NCBI GenBank assembly: GCA_965242975.1
Contig: CBDETS010000007.1
Coordinates: 5,890,001-5,954,000, forward strand
DNA: 64,000 nucleotides
Direction of reading: 5' to 3'
Origin: JAPPHA01 sp965242975
GTDB taxonomy: Bacteria; Pseudomonadota; Alphaproteobacteria; Rhodobacterales; Rhodobacteraceae
Shown: positions 20,096 to 29,443 of the stretch, in pieces
Layout of the letters: every line of letters starts with the position of its first letter
Position numbering within the stretch: the stretch's first letter is position 1
The notes under the pieces: model-generated
Told to the model about the DNA's origin: nothing
The model's database searches: none
Seen by the model: only the letters and a program-made list of their open reading frames with translations
Program-made: the position numbers and the translations under genes

Positions 20096-21379
20096 TCAAC
20101 CGGTCTTGCCTGCAAGGGGATTCCCCGAGTATAGGGCGCCGTCTCCGAGTTGTTCTTCGATGCGGATGAGTTGATTGTACTTCGCGAGGCGGTCGGTACG
20201 CGACAGTGATCCAGCCTTGATCTGGCCGCAGTTGGTTGCGACGGCAAGATCGGAAATTGTTGTATCTTCGGTTTCGCCTGACCTGTGTGACATGACGGAA
20301 CTGTAGCCGCCTGACCGAGCCTGTTCCATTGTCTCCAGGGTCTCCGTCAGGGTGCCGATTTGATTGACCTTGATCAGGATCGAGTTGCCGCATCCGTCCG
20401 CAATTCCGCGCGCAAGGCGACTGGAGTTGGTTACGAATAGGTCGTCCCCGACAAGCTGGCACCTGTTCCCAAGCACAGTGGTCAGGACGTTCCAGCCCTC
20501 CCAGTCGTCTTCTGACATACCGTCTTCGATCGATATGATCGGATAGTCGTTTACGAGCGCGCCAAGAAAAGCAACATGTTCGTCGGGCGACAGAGTACGA
20601 TTCTCGCCTGCGAGAACGTAGTCCTTGCCATCGAAATACTCGGTCGCCGCGCAATCCAGGGCCAGTGCGAGATCTTCACCGGGCCTGTAACCCGCAACCT
20701 CAATGGCCTTGACGATGTATTCGAGAGCCTGTGCGGTTGACGCAAGATCGGGAGCAAATCCACCTTCGTCTCCGACATTCGTGTTATGCCCGGCGCGTGC
20801 AAGTTCGGCTCTAAGGGCATGGAAGACTTCGGATCCCGCACGAACCGCTTCCGAAAAGCTGGCCGCACCAACCGGCATGATCATGAACTCCTGAATGTCG
20901 ATACAATTGTCGGCATGCTGGCCGCCGTTGATGATGTTCATCAACGGGGTCGGAAGCACATGTGCTGAATCGCCTCCGAGAAAACGGTAAAGCGGTTGCC
21001 CTGACGCCAACGCCGCGGCCCGGGCCGTTGCAAGGGAAACGCCGAGGATCGCGTTGGCCCCCAGTCTCGACTTGTTGGGCGTTCCGTCCAGCCGGCACAT
21101 CGATTGGTCAATCTCAGCCTGCCGGTTGGCGTCCATTCCGCTCACGACGTCGGCCAGTTCGGTGCCGACCGCATCGACGGCCCTGAGAACGCCTTTCCCG
21201 TGGTACCGCCCTGAGTCGCCGTCGCGAAGTTCGACGGCCTCGTGGGCACCTGTTGACGCGCCGGACGGAACGGCAGCTCTGCCCGTAACTCCGCAATCGA
21301 GTTCGACATCGACTTCAACGGTTGGATTTCCGCGGCTGTCGAGGATCTCCCGACCCGTAACATGAAGAATCGTCGTCAT
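20096..21379 (-). CDS. eno: Enolase
   Basis: Converts 2-phosphoglycerate to phosphoenolpyruvate. It is about 427 residues starting MTTILHVTGREILDSRGNPT. The motifs are GANAILGVSLA, NVGDEGGFAPDL, the metal ligands around SIEDGMSEDDW and VGDDLFVTN, and the signature LIKVNQIGTLTET with the catalytic Lys, then SHRSGETED. The ATG at 21379 is chosen because this is where family homology begins; an upstream extension to 21454 would overlap the fur gene. It lies 19 bases downstream of fur on the same strand. Confidence 0.97.
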   Translation of the reverse strand: MTTILHVTGREILDSRGNPTVEVDVELDCGVTGRAAVPSGASTGAHEAVELRDGDSGRYHGKGVLRAVDAVGTELADVVSGMDANRQAEIDQSMCRLDGTPNKSRLGANAILGVSLATARAAALASGQPLYRFLGGDSAHVLPTPLMNIINGGQHADNCIDIQEFMIMPVGAASFSEAVRAGSEVFHALRAELARAGHNTNVGDEGGFAPDLASTAQALEYIVKAIEVAGYRPGEDLALALDCAATEYFDGKDYVLAGENRTLSPDEHVAFLGALVNDYPIISIEDGMSEDDWEGWNVLTTVLGNRCQLVGDDLFVTNSSRLARGIADGCGNSILIKVNQIGTLTETLETMEQARSGGYSSVMSHRSGETEDTTISDLAVATNCGQIKAGSLSRTDRLAKYNQLIRIEEQLGDGALYSGNPLAGKTG

Positions 21380-21398
21380 TGACAGTTTTTCCTGTATT

Positions 21399-21824
21399 TC
21401 AATCGGGTGTGGTCCGCTTCTTGCGCACCCCGTAAAGTTCCAACCTGTGACCACGCAACTCGTAGCCGAGGCGACTCGCGATCTTTTTCTGTAGGGCTTC
21501 GATTTCGTCGTCCGCGAACTCGATCACTTCACCCGATTGAAGATCGATGAGATGGTCATGATGATCGCGTTCCGCGTCCTCGTAACGTGCTCTCCCGCCA
21601 AGAAAGTCGTGCCGGTCCAGAATGCCTGCCTCGTCCAGAAGCTTGACCGTGCGATAGACGGTGGCAATCGAGATTTTCGGGTCGATCCGGGTGGCGCGGG
21701 CATGCAGTTTCTCGACGTCCGGGTGGTCGGTTGTTTCCTGCAGAACCCGGGCGATGACACGGCGCGGTCCTGTCATGCGAATGCCGCTTTCCTCACACCG
21801 TTCGATTATGCCGTCTCTTGCCAT
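21399..21824 (-). CDS. fur: Fur-family metal-responsive repressor
   Basis: A 141-residue DNA-binding regulator. A winged-helix N-terminal half contains KISIATVYRTVKLLDEAGIL. The HHDHLIDLQSG metal-site block follows and then EFADDEIEALQKKIASRLGY. There is no CXXC pair, so a structural zinc site of the E. coli type is absent, as in many alphaproteobacterial Fur/Mur proteins. It may therefore respond to iron or manganese; the sequence does not decide. It is immediately upstream of eno, probably co-transcribed. Confidence 0.9.
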   Translation of the reverse strand: MARDGIIERCEESGIRMTGPRRVIARVLQETTDHPDVEKLHARATRIDPKISIATVYRTVKLLDEAGILDRHDFLGGRARYEDAERDHHDHLIDLQSGEVIEFADDEIEALQKKIASRLGYELRGHRLELYGVRKKRTTPD

Positions 21825-22343
21825 GGCGTGCCTTTCGAAAGTGGCAAACTACAGGTGCATCCGCACATGGACAATCGCGAACCGTCGGTCAAATCCGTTT
21901 CCAGGCACAGCGAAGATGAATGAAACCGCCGACAAGCGACTCCTCGGACAAGTTTGCGGCAGGATGTGGACGTGGGCGCTCCGGCGCAGAGGAAGTTGTC
22001 TGGCAACCGTCGATTCCACGAGGAAAATAGTGTCCTGACCGCAATCTTCGATTGCCGGGACGTAACGACGTACCGTCGCGGATTCGCGGGACCTCATCAA
22101 TGCAGCTTTGCAAGTCATTGGCCCTTGCAAACGCCGCAGGCGAAAGGTCGCGCCCCACACGCGCCATTCCGCGAGAAAATTCGGTCGGGGCGACCGTCGA
22201 AATCCACGACCCACCGGACAAGGTTCTTCAGCGGTGATGTCATTCGGAGCGACCAATTCTGTATGGTTTTCCGGCTGCGCATGGCGGATTCAAGCGTGCA
22301 TGTCTTCATGCCGGCGGGCCCCACCAATATTTGATCAATTGTG
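21825..22343. other. Gap between fur and mazG
   Basis: About 520 bases with no frame that resembles a known protein on either strand. It should include the fur-eno promoter (read leftward from about 21850) and the mazG terminator. I see no clear hairpin followed by a T run. Confidence 0.4.
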
Positions 22344-23225
22344 TCAGATAAATGGGTTTTGTCGTGACTCCCCGGACTTGACCTTGTCCCAGGCAGCGTC
22401 AAGTTCTTCGAGACTCGCTTCTTCCAGTGATCGTCCGGAATTCGACATCATCAACTCTACCGCTTCGAACCTGCGGACGAATTTCGTATTTGCCGACCGG
22501 AGTGCCGACTCGGGATCTATTCCCAGGTGGCGGGCCAGTCCGACGAGCGAAAACAGCAGGTCTCCGAATTCTTCAGCCACCTGGGCCGGTGACGTCCCCT
22601 GCGCGTCAATGAGTTCCGTGGCCTCTTCGGACAGCTTTCCGAGCACATGCGAGGCGTCGGGCCAGTCAAATCCGACGCGCGATGCCCGGTCCTGAAGCTT
22701 CGTCGCACGCGTCAACGCCGCCAGACCGACCGCGATTCCCGAAAGAACCATGCCACCGTCCGTCCCGCTCGATTCCCGTTCGGCGGCCTTTGCGTTTTCC
22801 CAGTCGCGGACCTGGTCGAGAGCGGACTTGTCGCGATTTTCGGACCCGAAAACATGCGGGTGCCGGCTGATCATTTTTTCGCAGACCGAGTGAACCACAT
22901 CCCCGAAGGAAAAGTGACCCAGTTCTGCGGCAATCCGGGAGTGATAGACGACCTGCAGCAACAAGTCGCCAAGTTCGCTCTTCAACCCGGGAATGTCCCC
23001 TCGTTCGATGGCGTCGGCAACTTCGTAGGCTTCTTCGATGGTATAAGGGGCGATTGTCTGAAAAGTCTGTTCGATATCCCACGGGCAGCCTGAATCCGGA
23101 TCTCTCAGTCGAACCATGATTTCAAGGAGCCGGCCCACATGTCCGGATTCCTCAGGGTAATCGTGCGCGGCCACGCCGGGGGACTTGCTGCCGGTCTTGC
23201 CGGGGCCGGAATCCGGTTCGGACAT
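22344..23225 (-). CDS. mazG: Nucleoside triphosphate pyrophosphohydrolase MazG
   Basis: Hydrolyses (d)NTPs to monophosphates. It is 293 residues with two tandem MazG all-alpha domains. The first has CPWDIEQTFQTIAPYTIEEAYEVADAIE and LKSELGDLLLQVVYHSRIA (EExxE...ELGDLL metal motif). The second has EEATELIDAQ and AEEFGDLLFSLVGLARHLGID. The C-terminal DAAWDKVK is typical. The first 25 residues are low-complexity and the true start could be slightly inside. Confidence 0.94.
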   Translation of the reverse strand: MSEPDSGPGKTGSKSPGVAAHDYPEESGHVGRLLEIMVRLRDPDSGCPWDIEQTFQTIAPYTIEEAYEVADAIERGDIPGLKSELGDLLLQVVYHSRIAAELGHFSFGDVVHSVCEKMISRHPHVFGSENRDKSALDQVRDWENAKAAERESSGTDGGMVLSGIAVGLAALTRATKLQDRASRVGFDWPDASHVLGKLSEEATELIDAQGTSPAQVAEEFGDLLFSLVGLARHLGIDPESALRSANTKFVRRFEAVELMMSNSGRSLEEASLEELDAAWDKVKSGESRQNPFI

Positions 23226-23573
23226 TACGCAGCCTTCCCTTTCCGGATTGTTCGAAAGGTCCTATCGACTCCCGCATCGACCGGATCAGGCGAGGCCGCC
23301 GGAACGGCTGGTTGTTTCGCCTTGACGCGAGACCGGGAGTTCGTCGGCGTACTGTCCCGTGTTTCCAGGGAGCGTTGCCCGGATACGCCAGTTCCCGGTG
23401 CGGTCGGCGGTTGATTCGACACATTTTCATTCCATGACAAAACGTCATTTCGCCCTCGGAATCGCCTCCATAACTGCGGCTTCGGACCTTTTAGGCCATG
23501 TAGGTTCTTCAATGCAGCAAACCCGAACCAGGACTTGTCGGTCGTGCGTCCTCGAGTGGAATCGGCATCCGGG
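23226..23573. other. Gap between mazG and the P450 gene
   Basis: About 350 bases. A leftward frame at 23225-23629 is open but has no recognisable features and overlaps the P450 gene end, so it is not called. Nothing else is seen. Confidence 0.4.
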
Positions 23574-24806
23574 TTACCGGGTTCGAACATGAAGTGTTTC
23601 CAGGCCGTGGAAGTGGTAACAATCGGCATAGCGTGGAGATCCGGACAGTTTCAGATCCGGATGCCGTCCGAATAAAGCCTGAAGTGCCGCTGCCAGTTCC
23701 ACACGGGCCAGTTGTGCGCCGAGACAGAAATGGACACCGGCCCCGAATGACAGGTGCCTGTTATGACGGCGTTCGGGCCGAAACAGGTCCGCATTGTCCC
23801 CGAACGCTGCCGGGTCACGATTGGCGGAGGCGAGAAGCAGCGCAACCCGGTCTCCACGGCGAAACCGTTTGCCGAGAAAGAGCGTGTCTTCCTTGGCGAA
23901 TCGGTCGAACAGGTGCAGAGGCGGGTCATGGCGAAGGATCTCCTCGACGGTTCCCGAGATCGTTTCGTCCGAACAGAGTGCCCGAGGGGTATGTGCACAT
24001 TGGTTGCAGTGCTCCAGGATCGTTTTCACGCCGTTGCCGAGCGTGTGAACCGTCGCTTCGTGGCCCGCGTTGAGCAGCAGGATGCACGTACTCGTGACTT
24101 CCCCCGAAGTCAGGCGCCTGCCGTTGATCTCCGCCCTTGTCAGCCCGGAAACAAGGTCGTCCTCAGGTTGATTCGTCCGTTTACGTGCCAGGTCTTCGAT
24201 ATACGCGGAGAACTCCGACGCGGCTTTGGCGGCCTTGACTTCGATCTCCAGGTTGCGTCGAGCCTGGTACATCGCGACCATGTCGTGCGACCATGCCAGC
24301 AACTGGTCCGCCATGCTGTCCGGAACGCCGAGCAGCCGCGCGATCACGATGACCGGAATACGATTGGCAAATGCAGAAAGAACATCGATTTCACCGTCGC
24401 CGAGATCCGCTGCGGCCCTGTCAGCGATGTCCTTGATCCGGGGCGCAAGGGCATCGATCTGCCTCGGGGTAAATGCACGGTGGACGAGGTTTCGAAGCGC
24501 CGTGTGACGCGGCGGATCGATCTCCAGCATCGAATCGGCTTCGATATCCATGAAAGGCCTGAGATGATCGGGAACAGGCGGCCTGAGTCTAGCCGGAACC
24601 TCGCGACCCCAGCGGCGGTCTCGCAGCAACCCGTTTACCGCGCGATACGAGCTTGCGCAGACCCGTTCGTAGTCGTTCCACCAAAAGAAGTCGCCAAGCG
24701 CGCGCGCCCTGGCGTAAAACGGGTACGGATTCTGAACGAAATCTTCCGCGACTGGCGACTGGTCGAGGCAAGGAAGGCACTCACGGTTTTGCTGCGAAGC
24801 CGTCAT
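23574..24806 (-). CDS. Cytochrome P450
   Basis: A soluble bacterial P450 of 410 residues. The I-helix oxygen-activation motif reads LLLNAGHEATVHTLGNG, the K-helix ExxR is EEILRHDPP, and the heme-thiolate loop is LSFGAGVHFCLGAQLARVEL. No ferredoxin or ferredoxin reductase gene adjoins it, so redox partners must be encoded elsewhere. It lies 31 bases after the PLP enzyme gene, at the end of a fabI-gpt-PLP-P450 run. The substrate cannot be read from sequence. It is 12 kb from the PKS gene and nothing links the two directly. Confidence 0.95.
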   Translation of the reverse strand: MTASQQNRECLPCLDQSPVAEDFVQNPYPFYARARALGDFFWWNDYERVCASSYRAVNGLLRDRRWGREVPARLRPPVPDHLRPFMDIEADSMLEIDPPRHTALRNLVHRAFTPRQIDALAPRIKDIADRAAADLGDGEIDVLSAFANRIPVIVIARLLGVPDSMADQLLAWSHDMVAMYQARRNLEIEVKAAKAASEFSAYIEDLARKRTNQPEDDLVSGLTRAEINGRRLTSGEVTSTCILLLNAGHEATVHTLGNGVKTILEHCNQCAHTPRALCSDETISGTVEEILRHDPPLHLFDRFAKEDTLFLGKRFRRGDRVALLLASANRDPAAFGDNADLFRPERRHNRHLSFGAGVHFCLGAQLARVELAAALQALFGRHPDLKLSGSPRYADCYHFHGLETLHVRTR

Positions 24807-24837
24807 GTGTATTCACCCGGAACAGTTGGGAAGGCCA

Positions 24838-26016
24838 TCACTCCGCCAAGGAGAGAGCCCGATTCAGATCTTCGAGCAACTCTTCAGCGGTCTCGAGACC
24901 GACCGACAACCTCAACAGCCCGTCCGGAACGGGTGAATCTTCTCCCTCGATACTCTTTCTGTGTTCGATCAGGCTTTCTGTTCCTCCCAGGGATGTTGCC
25001 GGGGCGAACAATCGGCACTGCCTTGCGACATTGCGGGCTCGCACAGCATCTCCCCGGATCACGGCTGACAGCATGCCGCCGTATCCGCCGGTCATTTGCC
25101 GAGCCGCGACCCCGTGCCCGGGGTGCGACGGCAAGCCGGCGTAGAGAACACGATCAATCAGTGGATGAGATTCGAGCGCCGTGGCAATGGCCAGAGCGGA
25201 TTCCGAGACACGCGCAAACCTGACGTACAGCGTCCGGAGACCCCGCATCAGCAACCAGGCGTCGAACCCCGGCAGCGCGGTGCCGTGAAACTTGCGGATG
25301 GATTCGATTTCCTCATGGATCCCGTCTGTGTCCCGAAATGACAGCACACCCGCCGTCACGTCCGAATGACCGTTCAGGTACTTTGTTCCCGAATGAAACA
25401 CGATGTGCGCACCAAGATCCAGTGCTCTCGTCGTTGGCGGAGGTGCCGTCGTCGAGTCGACCAGGAGCAGCGCGCCAGCCTTTCTCGCGGCACGTCCTGC
25501 GGCTTCGATATCGGTAATCCAGCATTCCGGGTTTGACGGCGTTTCGACCCAGAACAATTGAGTCTCGCCATCGCGGAGTACGTCCAGGTAGCTTCCGGGT
25601 TCGCCCGGATGGAAGTAATCCAACCGAATACGGCCGAGACGGGCAAGGCGGCGGGACCACGCCAGGCCGCCATGGTACATGCGGTCGGGAATCACGACAT
25701 GTGCGCCCATCGGCAAGACTTCCAGAACCGCGGCAAGTGCGGACATTCCGGAGGTAAACAGGAGCGAAGCCTCTGCTTGTTCCAGTGCACATACGATGTC
25801 TTCGGCCTCCCTTGCGGTGGGACCACCGTCGCGCGCATATGTGTACGGATTGCGCGCGTCGTACCGCTCATTCCGTGCGAAGGTCGAAGAGAGGTGTATA
25901 GGTGGGACGACGGATCCAGTCACGGAGTCCGGCGATGTCACCCCGCGAGCCGCCACGGATTCGGGAGAAATCTCCGGGACTTGTGTCCGCCCGACGTCAG
26001 AGCCACCCGGAGTCAT
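24838..26016 (-). CDS. Cystathionine gamma-synthase/lyase family PLP enzyme
   Basis: A fold-type I PLP-dependent trans-sulfuration enzyme of 392 residues. PPIHLSSTFARNERYDARNPYTYARDG is the conserved N-terminal block. FTSGMSALAAVL, WVETPSNPECWITDI and the PLP-lysine motif HSGTKYLNGHSDVTAG follow. It is probably cystathionine gamma-synthase, cystathionine beta/gamma-lyase or a homocysteine-forming relative; these cannot be separated here. It begins 3 bases after the gpt stop, so it is translated as part of the same operon. Confidence 0.9.
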   Translation of the reverse strand: MTPGGSDVGRTQVPEISPESVAARGVTSPDSVTGSVVPPIHLSSTFARNERYDARNPYTYARDGGPTAREAEDIVCALEQAEASLLFTSGMSALAAVLEVLPMGAHVVIPDRMYHGGLAWSRRLARLGRIRLDYFHPGEPGSYLDVLRDGETQLFWVETPSNPECWITDIEAAGRAARKAGALLLVDSTTAPPPTTRALDLGAHIVFHSGTKYLNGHSDVTAGVLSFRDTDGIHEEIESIRKFHGTALPGFDAWLLMRGLRTLYVRFARVSESALAIATALESHPLIDRVLYAGLPSHPGHGVAARQMTGGYGGMLSAVIRGDAVRARNVARQCRLFAPATSLGGTESLIEHRKSIEGEDSPVPDGLLRLSVGLETAEELLEDLNRALSLAE

Positions 26017-26019
26017 GCG

Positions 26020-26526
26020 TCAGGTACCCCTGAATGGTTCCACATACTGGAGCGCCATGTCCCAAGGGAAGAAGATCCAGGTGTCCTGGGACACCTCGGT
26101 AATGAACGTATCGACCATCGGCCTTCCCTTGGGCTTGGCGTAGATCGTCGCATAATGCGCATCCGGAAAGCGTCGGCGAACGAGTTCGAGCGTTTTGCCG
26201 CTGTCAACCAGATCGTCGATCAGCAGGATTCCGTTTCCGCTCCGCATGAGGTCAGGATCGGGAGATTTCAGGATCTCTGCTTCCTGTTGCGCCTGGTGGT
26301 CGTAGGACTTGACGCTGATCGTGTCGACAACCCTGACGTCGAGTTCACGCGCAACGATCATGGCCGGAGCCATTCCGCCCCGGGTTACCGCGACAATTGC
26401 CTTCCACGTTCCGCCGGCCCCAGGGCCTTGCCCGTCCAGCCGCCAGGCAAGGGCACGGGCGTCGCGGTGAATCTGATCCCAACTGACGTGGAATCCCTTT
26501 TCGTGGGGTAGCCTGATGGAACTCAT
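26020..26526 (-). CDS. gpt: Xanthine (guanine) phosphoribosyltransferase
   Basis: Salvages xanthine and guanine with PRPP. It is 168 residues of the type I PRTase fold. The PRPP loop is GILLIDDLVDSGKTLELV, and IVAVTRGGMAPAMIVARELDV and IYAKPKGRPMVDTFI match E. coli Gpt. The N-terminal segment SWDQIHRDARALAWRL is also typical. The ATG at 26526 overlaps the fabI stop (ATGA) on the minus strand. Confidence 0.93.
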   Translation of the reverse strand: MSSIRLPHEKGFHVSWDQIHRDARALAWRLDGQGPGAGGTWKAIVAVTRGGMAPAMIVARELDVRVVDTISVKSYDHQAQQEAEILKSPDPDLMRSGNGILLIDDLVDSGKTLELVRRRFPDAHYATIYAKPKGRPMVDTFITEVSQDTWIFFPWDMALQYVEPFRGT

Positions 26527-27341
26527 TTGCGTCCGGTTACGACATCGATATCCGGCGCGTCCTCGGCCTTCATTCCGACGACGTGGTAACCGGCATCGAC
26601 ATGATGGTTTTCGCCGGTCACGCCTGAGGCAAGGTGCGAGCAGAGATACATACCCGCCTGTCCAACTTCATCGGTCGTCACGTTTCGGCGCAACGGCGAA
26701 TTGAGTTCATTCCATTTCAGGATGTATCGAAAATCACCGATACCGGATGCTGCGAGTGTCTTGATCGGCCCGGCCGACAAGGCGTTGACACGAATTCCGA
26801 CCTTTCCGAGGTCGGCGGCAAGGTACTTTACCGAGGCCTCAAGACCTGCCTTGGCCACGCCCATGACGTTGTAGTGGGGCATGACCATTTCCGCACCGTA
26901 ATAGGTCAGCGTGAGCAGGGCTCCGCCGCGGGGCATGAGCTTTTCGGACCTTTGGGCAACGGCCGTGAACGAATAGACCGAAATTTCCATGGTCGTGCGG
27001 AAATTCTCGACCGTCGTGTCGACAAATCTTCCCCGGAGTTCGGCCTTGTCCGAATACCCGATTGCATGAACGACAAAGTCCAGCGTGCCCCAGGCGTCCT
27101 CGATCGTCTTGAACAGAACATCAAGCGACGCGTAGTCGGCAACGTCACAATCGACGACCAGGTGACTGCCGACGCTCTCCGCAAGCGGTTTGACACGGCG
27201 TCCGAGAACCTCGCCCTGATACGAAAAGGCCAACTCGGCTCCCTGGGCATGACACGCCCGGGCTATTCCCCACGCGATGGACCTGTCATTGGCGACGCCC
27301 ATGATCAGTCCGCGCTTGCCGTGCATGAGACCCTTGGACAT
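26523..27341 (-). CDS. fabI: Enoyl-[acyl-carrier-protein] reductase (NADH) FabI
   Basis: Last reductive step of each fatty acid elongation cycle. It is 272 residues in an atypical SDR fold: GLIMGVANDRSIAWGIA is the nucleotide-binding block and VDCDVAD and VHAIGYSDK follow. The FabI catalytic set is present as Tyr147/148 (LTYYGAE), Tyr157 and Lys164 (YNVMGVAKAGLE). A GGGAG sequence lies about 7 bases upstream of the ATG. It heads the leftward fabI-gpt-PLP enzyme-P450 run. Confidence 0.96.
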   Translation of the reverse strand: MSKGLMHGKRGLIMGVANDRSIAWGIARACHAQGAELAFSYQGEVLGRRVKPLAESVGSHLVVDCDVADYASLDVLFKTIEDAWGTLDFVVHAIGYSDKAELRGRFVDTTVENFRTTMEISVYSFTAVAQRSEKLMPRGGALLTLTYYGAEMVMPHYNVMGVAKAGLEASVKYLAADLGKVGIRVNALSAGPIKTLAASGIGDFRYILKWNELNSPLRRNVTTDEVGQAGMYLCSHLASGVTGENHHVDAGYHVVGMKAEDAPDIDVVTGRK

Positions 27342-27804
27342 TCGAACTCCCGTACCGGAAATCTAGATGTGCATTTAAGGCAACCGAATTTCCGGTTCAA
27401 GGATTCGGTACGGGCGGGTTGTCGTTGACGACCATGTGGCCGAGTTCAGGCGGCACCACGTCCGTGTCGGTCTCGGCACAAGTCCGGAGTTCGTTGCGGA
27501 TCGAAGATGTTCAGTATCCGCTTTTCCTTGCCCCAGCCATGCGGTCGTCAAACTCCTTGGCTCCCGGAGTTCGCATTCCCTTTGGTCCATGTTCCGTATA
27601 ATTTCCCGTGGAAACGGCTGAGACACAGGATGTTGACCAGAAATGCTCATGGATCTCTTCCAATTCGGAGCAGTGGGTATTCTGGCGCCTCTTTCCTGGG
27701 GATCGGTGAATGAACCTGCGCTCTGAAAACCGGATCCAGGACGTACCGGAATGCGAATCCGGGGCAGTGAAACGGGGAAACCGAAAGCAATCAGGGAAAA
27801 GCTG
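27342..27804. other. Divergent intergenic region between fabI and pdxH
   Basis: About 460 bases between the leftward fabI and rightward pdxH genes. It must contain both promoters. Short frames are present but unsupported. AGGGA at about 27793 serves pdxH. Confidence 0.45.
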
Positions 27805-28416
27805 ATGACGGACAGAGGCGGGATATTTGCACAGGATGATCCTTTCGACCTGCTCGGGACCTGGCTGGCCGAAGCCCGGGAGCGGGAGTTGAACGATCCG
27901 GATGCAATGGCCGTCGCGACGGTGGATTCAAACGGATGCCCGAACGTCAGGCTGGTTCTACTGAAAGAGATCGAATCGAACGGCCTGGTATTCTACACCA
28001 ATTTGGAAAGCCGGAAGGCGCAGGAAATTTACGGCACCGGTTGGGCCGCCGTTGCCATTCATTGGAAATCTGTCCGGCGCCAGGTCCGTGCCCGTGGAAA
28101 GGTCGAGCGCGTTGGTGACGAACAGGCCGACAGGTATTTTGCCACCCGTTCACCTGCGAGTCGAGTTGGTGCCTGGGCAAGCAGGCAGTCGAGACCGCTC
28201 GAAAACAGGGCGGAATTGATGTCGCGCGCACGACAACTCCAACAGGAGTTCGGCGACGACCCGCCCAGGCCCGAATTCTGGGGTGGGTTCAGGATCGTCC
28301 CGTTCGAGTTCGAGTTTTGGGCAAATGGTGCTGATCGGCTGCATGACCGATTTCGTTGGTCACGCGCGCCCGAAGACTCATCCTCATCCTGGTCGATTAC
28401 CCGGTTGAATCCATGA
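27805..28416 (+). CDS. pdxH: Pyridoxamine/pyridoxine 5'-phosphate oxidase
   Basis: FMN-dependent last step of pyridoxal phosphate synthesis and salvage. The protein is 203 residues from ATG 27805. Blocks include DPDAMAVATVDSNGCPNVRLVLLK, FYTNLESRKAQEI, SRVGAWASRQS and the C-terminal FWANGADRLHDRFRW...ITRLNP, the conserved PdxH C-terminus. An upstream in-frame ATG at 27751 would add 18 poorly conserved residues. AGGGA before 27805 favours the shorter form. It overlaps the DUF192 gene by ATGA. Confidence 0.95.
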   Translation: MTDRGGIFAQDDPFDLLGTWLAEARERELNDPDAMAVATVDSNGCPNVRLVLLKEIESNGLVFYTNLESRKAQEIYGTGWAAVAIHWKSVRRQVRARGKVERVGDEQADRYFATRSPASRVGAWASRQSRPLENRAELMSRARQLQQEFGDDPPRPEFWGGFRIVPFEFEFWANGADRLHDRFRWSRAPEDSSSSWSITRLNP

Positions 28417-28928
28417 GGGTGTCTCCGGCAACCGCAGAGTCCTTCCTTGCCTGTGTCGTGCTGATTGCACTTGTCGTGCTGTTCGTACCGGGTTCCCTGG
28501 TTCCGCATGCAGCGGAACCCGCCTGTGACGAGGCGCAGGTTCAATTGAGATGGGCGGGCGGACGTTCCAGTTTCAATGTCGAATTGGCGGATGACGCGGA
28601 GTCCAGGGCCAAGGGGTTGATGCATCGGAAGTCGCTCGCTCCATTTTCGGCGATGCTCTTCATTTATCCGTCGCCCCGGAAGGCTCGTTTCTGGATGAAA
28701 GACACGCTCATCCCGCTGGATGTCCTGTTCTTCGATCACCGCGGTATCCTGAAGACGGTTCACGGGAATGCCCAGCCACTCAGTCTCGAAACCTTTGACG
28801 GAGGAGACGGAATTAAGTATGTGCTCGAGATCAATGGCGGAATGGCCGAAGAACTCGGCATCCGGGTTGGGTCCGAGCTTCGCCATTCGTCGATAGAATC
28901 CCCCGATGCGTCCTGGCCCTGCCGGTAG
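28413..28928 (+). CDS. Secreted DUF192 family protein
   Basis: A 171-residue protein with an N-terminal membrane or signal segment (ACVVLIALVVLFVPGSLV) followed by the DUF192 domain: VELADDAESRAKGLMHRKSL, MLFIYPSPRKARFWMKDTLIPLDVLFFD and YVLEINGGMAEELGIRVG. The family is widespread and of unknown function, presumably periplasmic here. The ATG at 28413 overlaps the pdxH stop, so the two are co-translated. Confidence 0.88.
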   Translation: MRVSPATAESFLACVVLIALVVLFVPGSLVPHAAEPACDEAQVQLRWAGGRSSFNVELADDAESRAKGLMHRKSLAPFSAMLFIYPSPRKARFWMKDTLIPLDVLFFDHRGILKTVHGNAQPLSLETFDGGDGIKYVLEINGGMAEELGIRVGSELRHSSIESPDASWPCR

Positions 28929-29002
28929 ATTCGTGGGCCTTCGCGATGTGGTGCGGATAATCGGCTTTCGCCGGTCGCCATATCCGGCTAGAAGGCGCCG
29001 GT

Positions 29003-29079
29003 CGGGGCGTGGCGCAGCCTGGTAGCGCGGCGGTTTTGGGAACCGTAGGTCGCAAGTTCGAATCTTGCCGCCCCGACCA
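29003..29079 (+). tRNA. tRNA-Pro(TGG)
   Basis: A 77-base cloverleaf. The acceptor CGGGGCG (29003-29009) pairs with CGCCCCG (29069-29075), followed by discriminator A and an encoded CCA. The anticodon stem is GCGGT/ACCGT around the loop TTTGGGA (anticodon TGG). The T arm contains GTTCGAATC. Confidence 0.95.
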
Positions 29080-29134
29080 ACGGTCGAATACCAATCAATC
29101 AACCCGTCGTTCAGGATTTTGCCCGGCGCGGTGT

Positions 29135-29443
29135 TTACGGTTCCGGCACGTCCAATTCTTCCAGCAGGATCGCCCACTGGGCTCCGTGCATGTCCCGGTC
29201 CTGCAAACAGCCCTGCACACACGGGCGCGGCGGGCTGAACTTGATGAACCGAATGTCCGGCAACTCGAAGCGTCGGACCGACTCGGGACAGGAATTGGGG
29301 ACGGGGGCGACCTGTGGTGTGGTCACGGCCATCCTGAGCCGGTCGAAAGCCTGCTGCGTATCGCAGAAAACGTCGATCGTCAGCACGAATGGACCGGCAT
29401 TCTTCGATCGAACGCTCGATGCGATTTCACCGAGCCGCGACAT
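29135..29443 (-). CDS. DUF4387 domain protein
   Basis: About 102 residues beginning MSRLGEIASSVRSKNAGPFVLTIDVF, with RPCVQGCLQDRDMHGAQ near the end. Both blocks are characteristic of DUF4387. Such proteins usually sit next to an AtuA-like (DUF1446) partner and are thought to act with it in acyl or terpenoid catabolism. The ATG at 29443 is chosen because family similarity begins there; 29488 is an alternative. It overlaps the tail of an upstream frame by 17 bases. Confidence 0.7.
   Translation of the reverse strand: MSRLGEIASSVRSKNAGPFVLTIDVFCDTQQAFDRLRMAVTTPQVAPVPNSCPESVRRFELPDIRFIKFSPPRPCVQGCLQDRDMHGAQWAILLEELDVPEP

Noticed and set aside
23225..23629. A 134-codon leftward frame between the P450 and mazG genes
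   Set aside because: It overlaps the P450 end, has no recognisable content and no ribosome binding site.
23574..24806. P450 as a tailoring enzyme of the PKS
   Set aside because: It is 12 kb away, beyond several housekeeping operons, and sits in a different operon; no evidence links the two.
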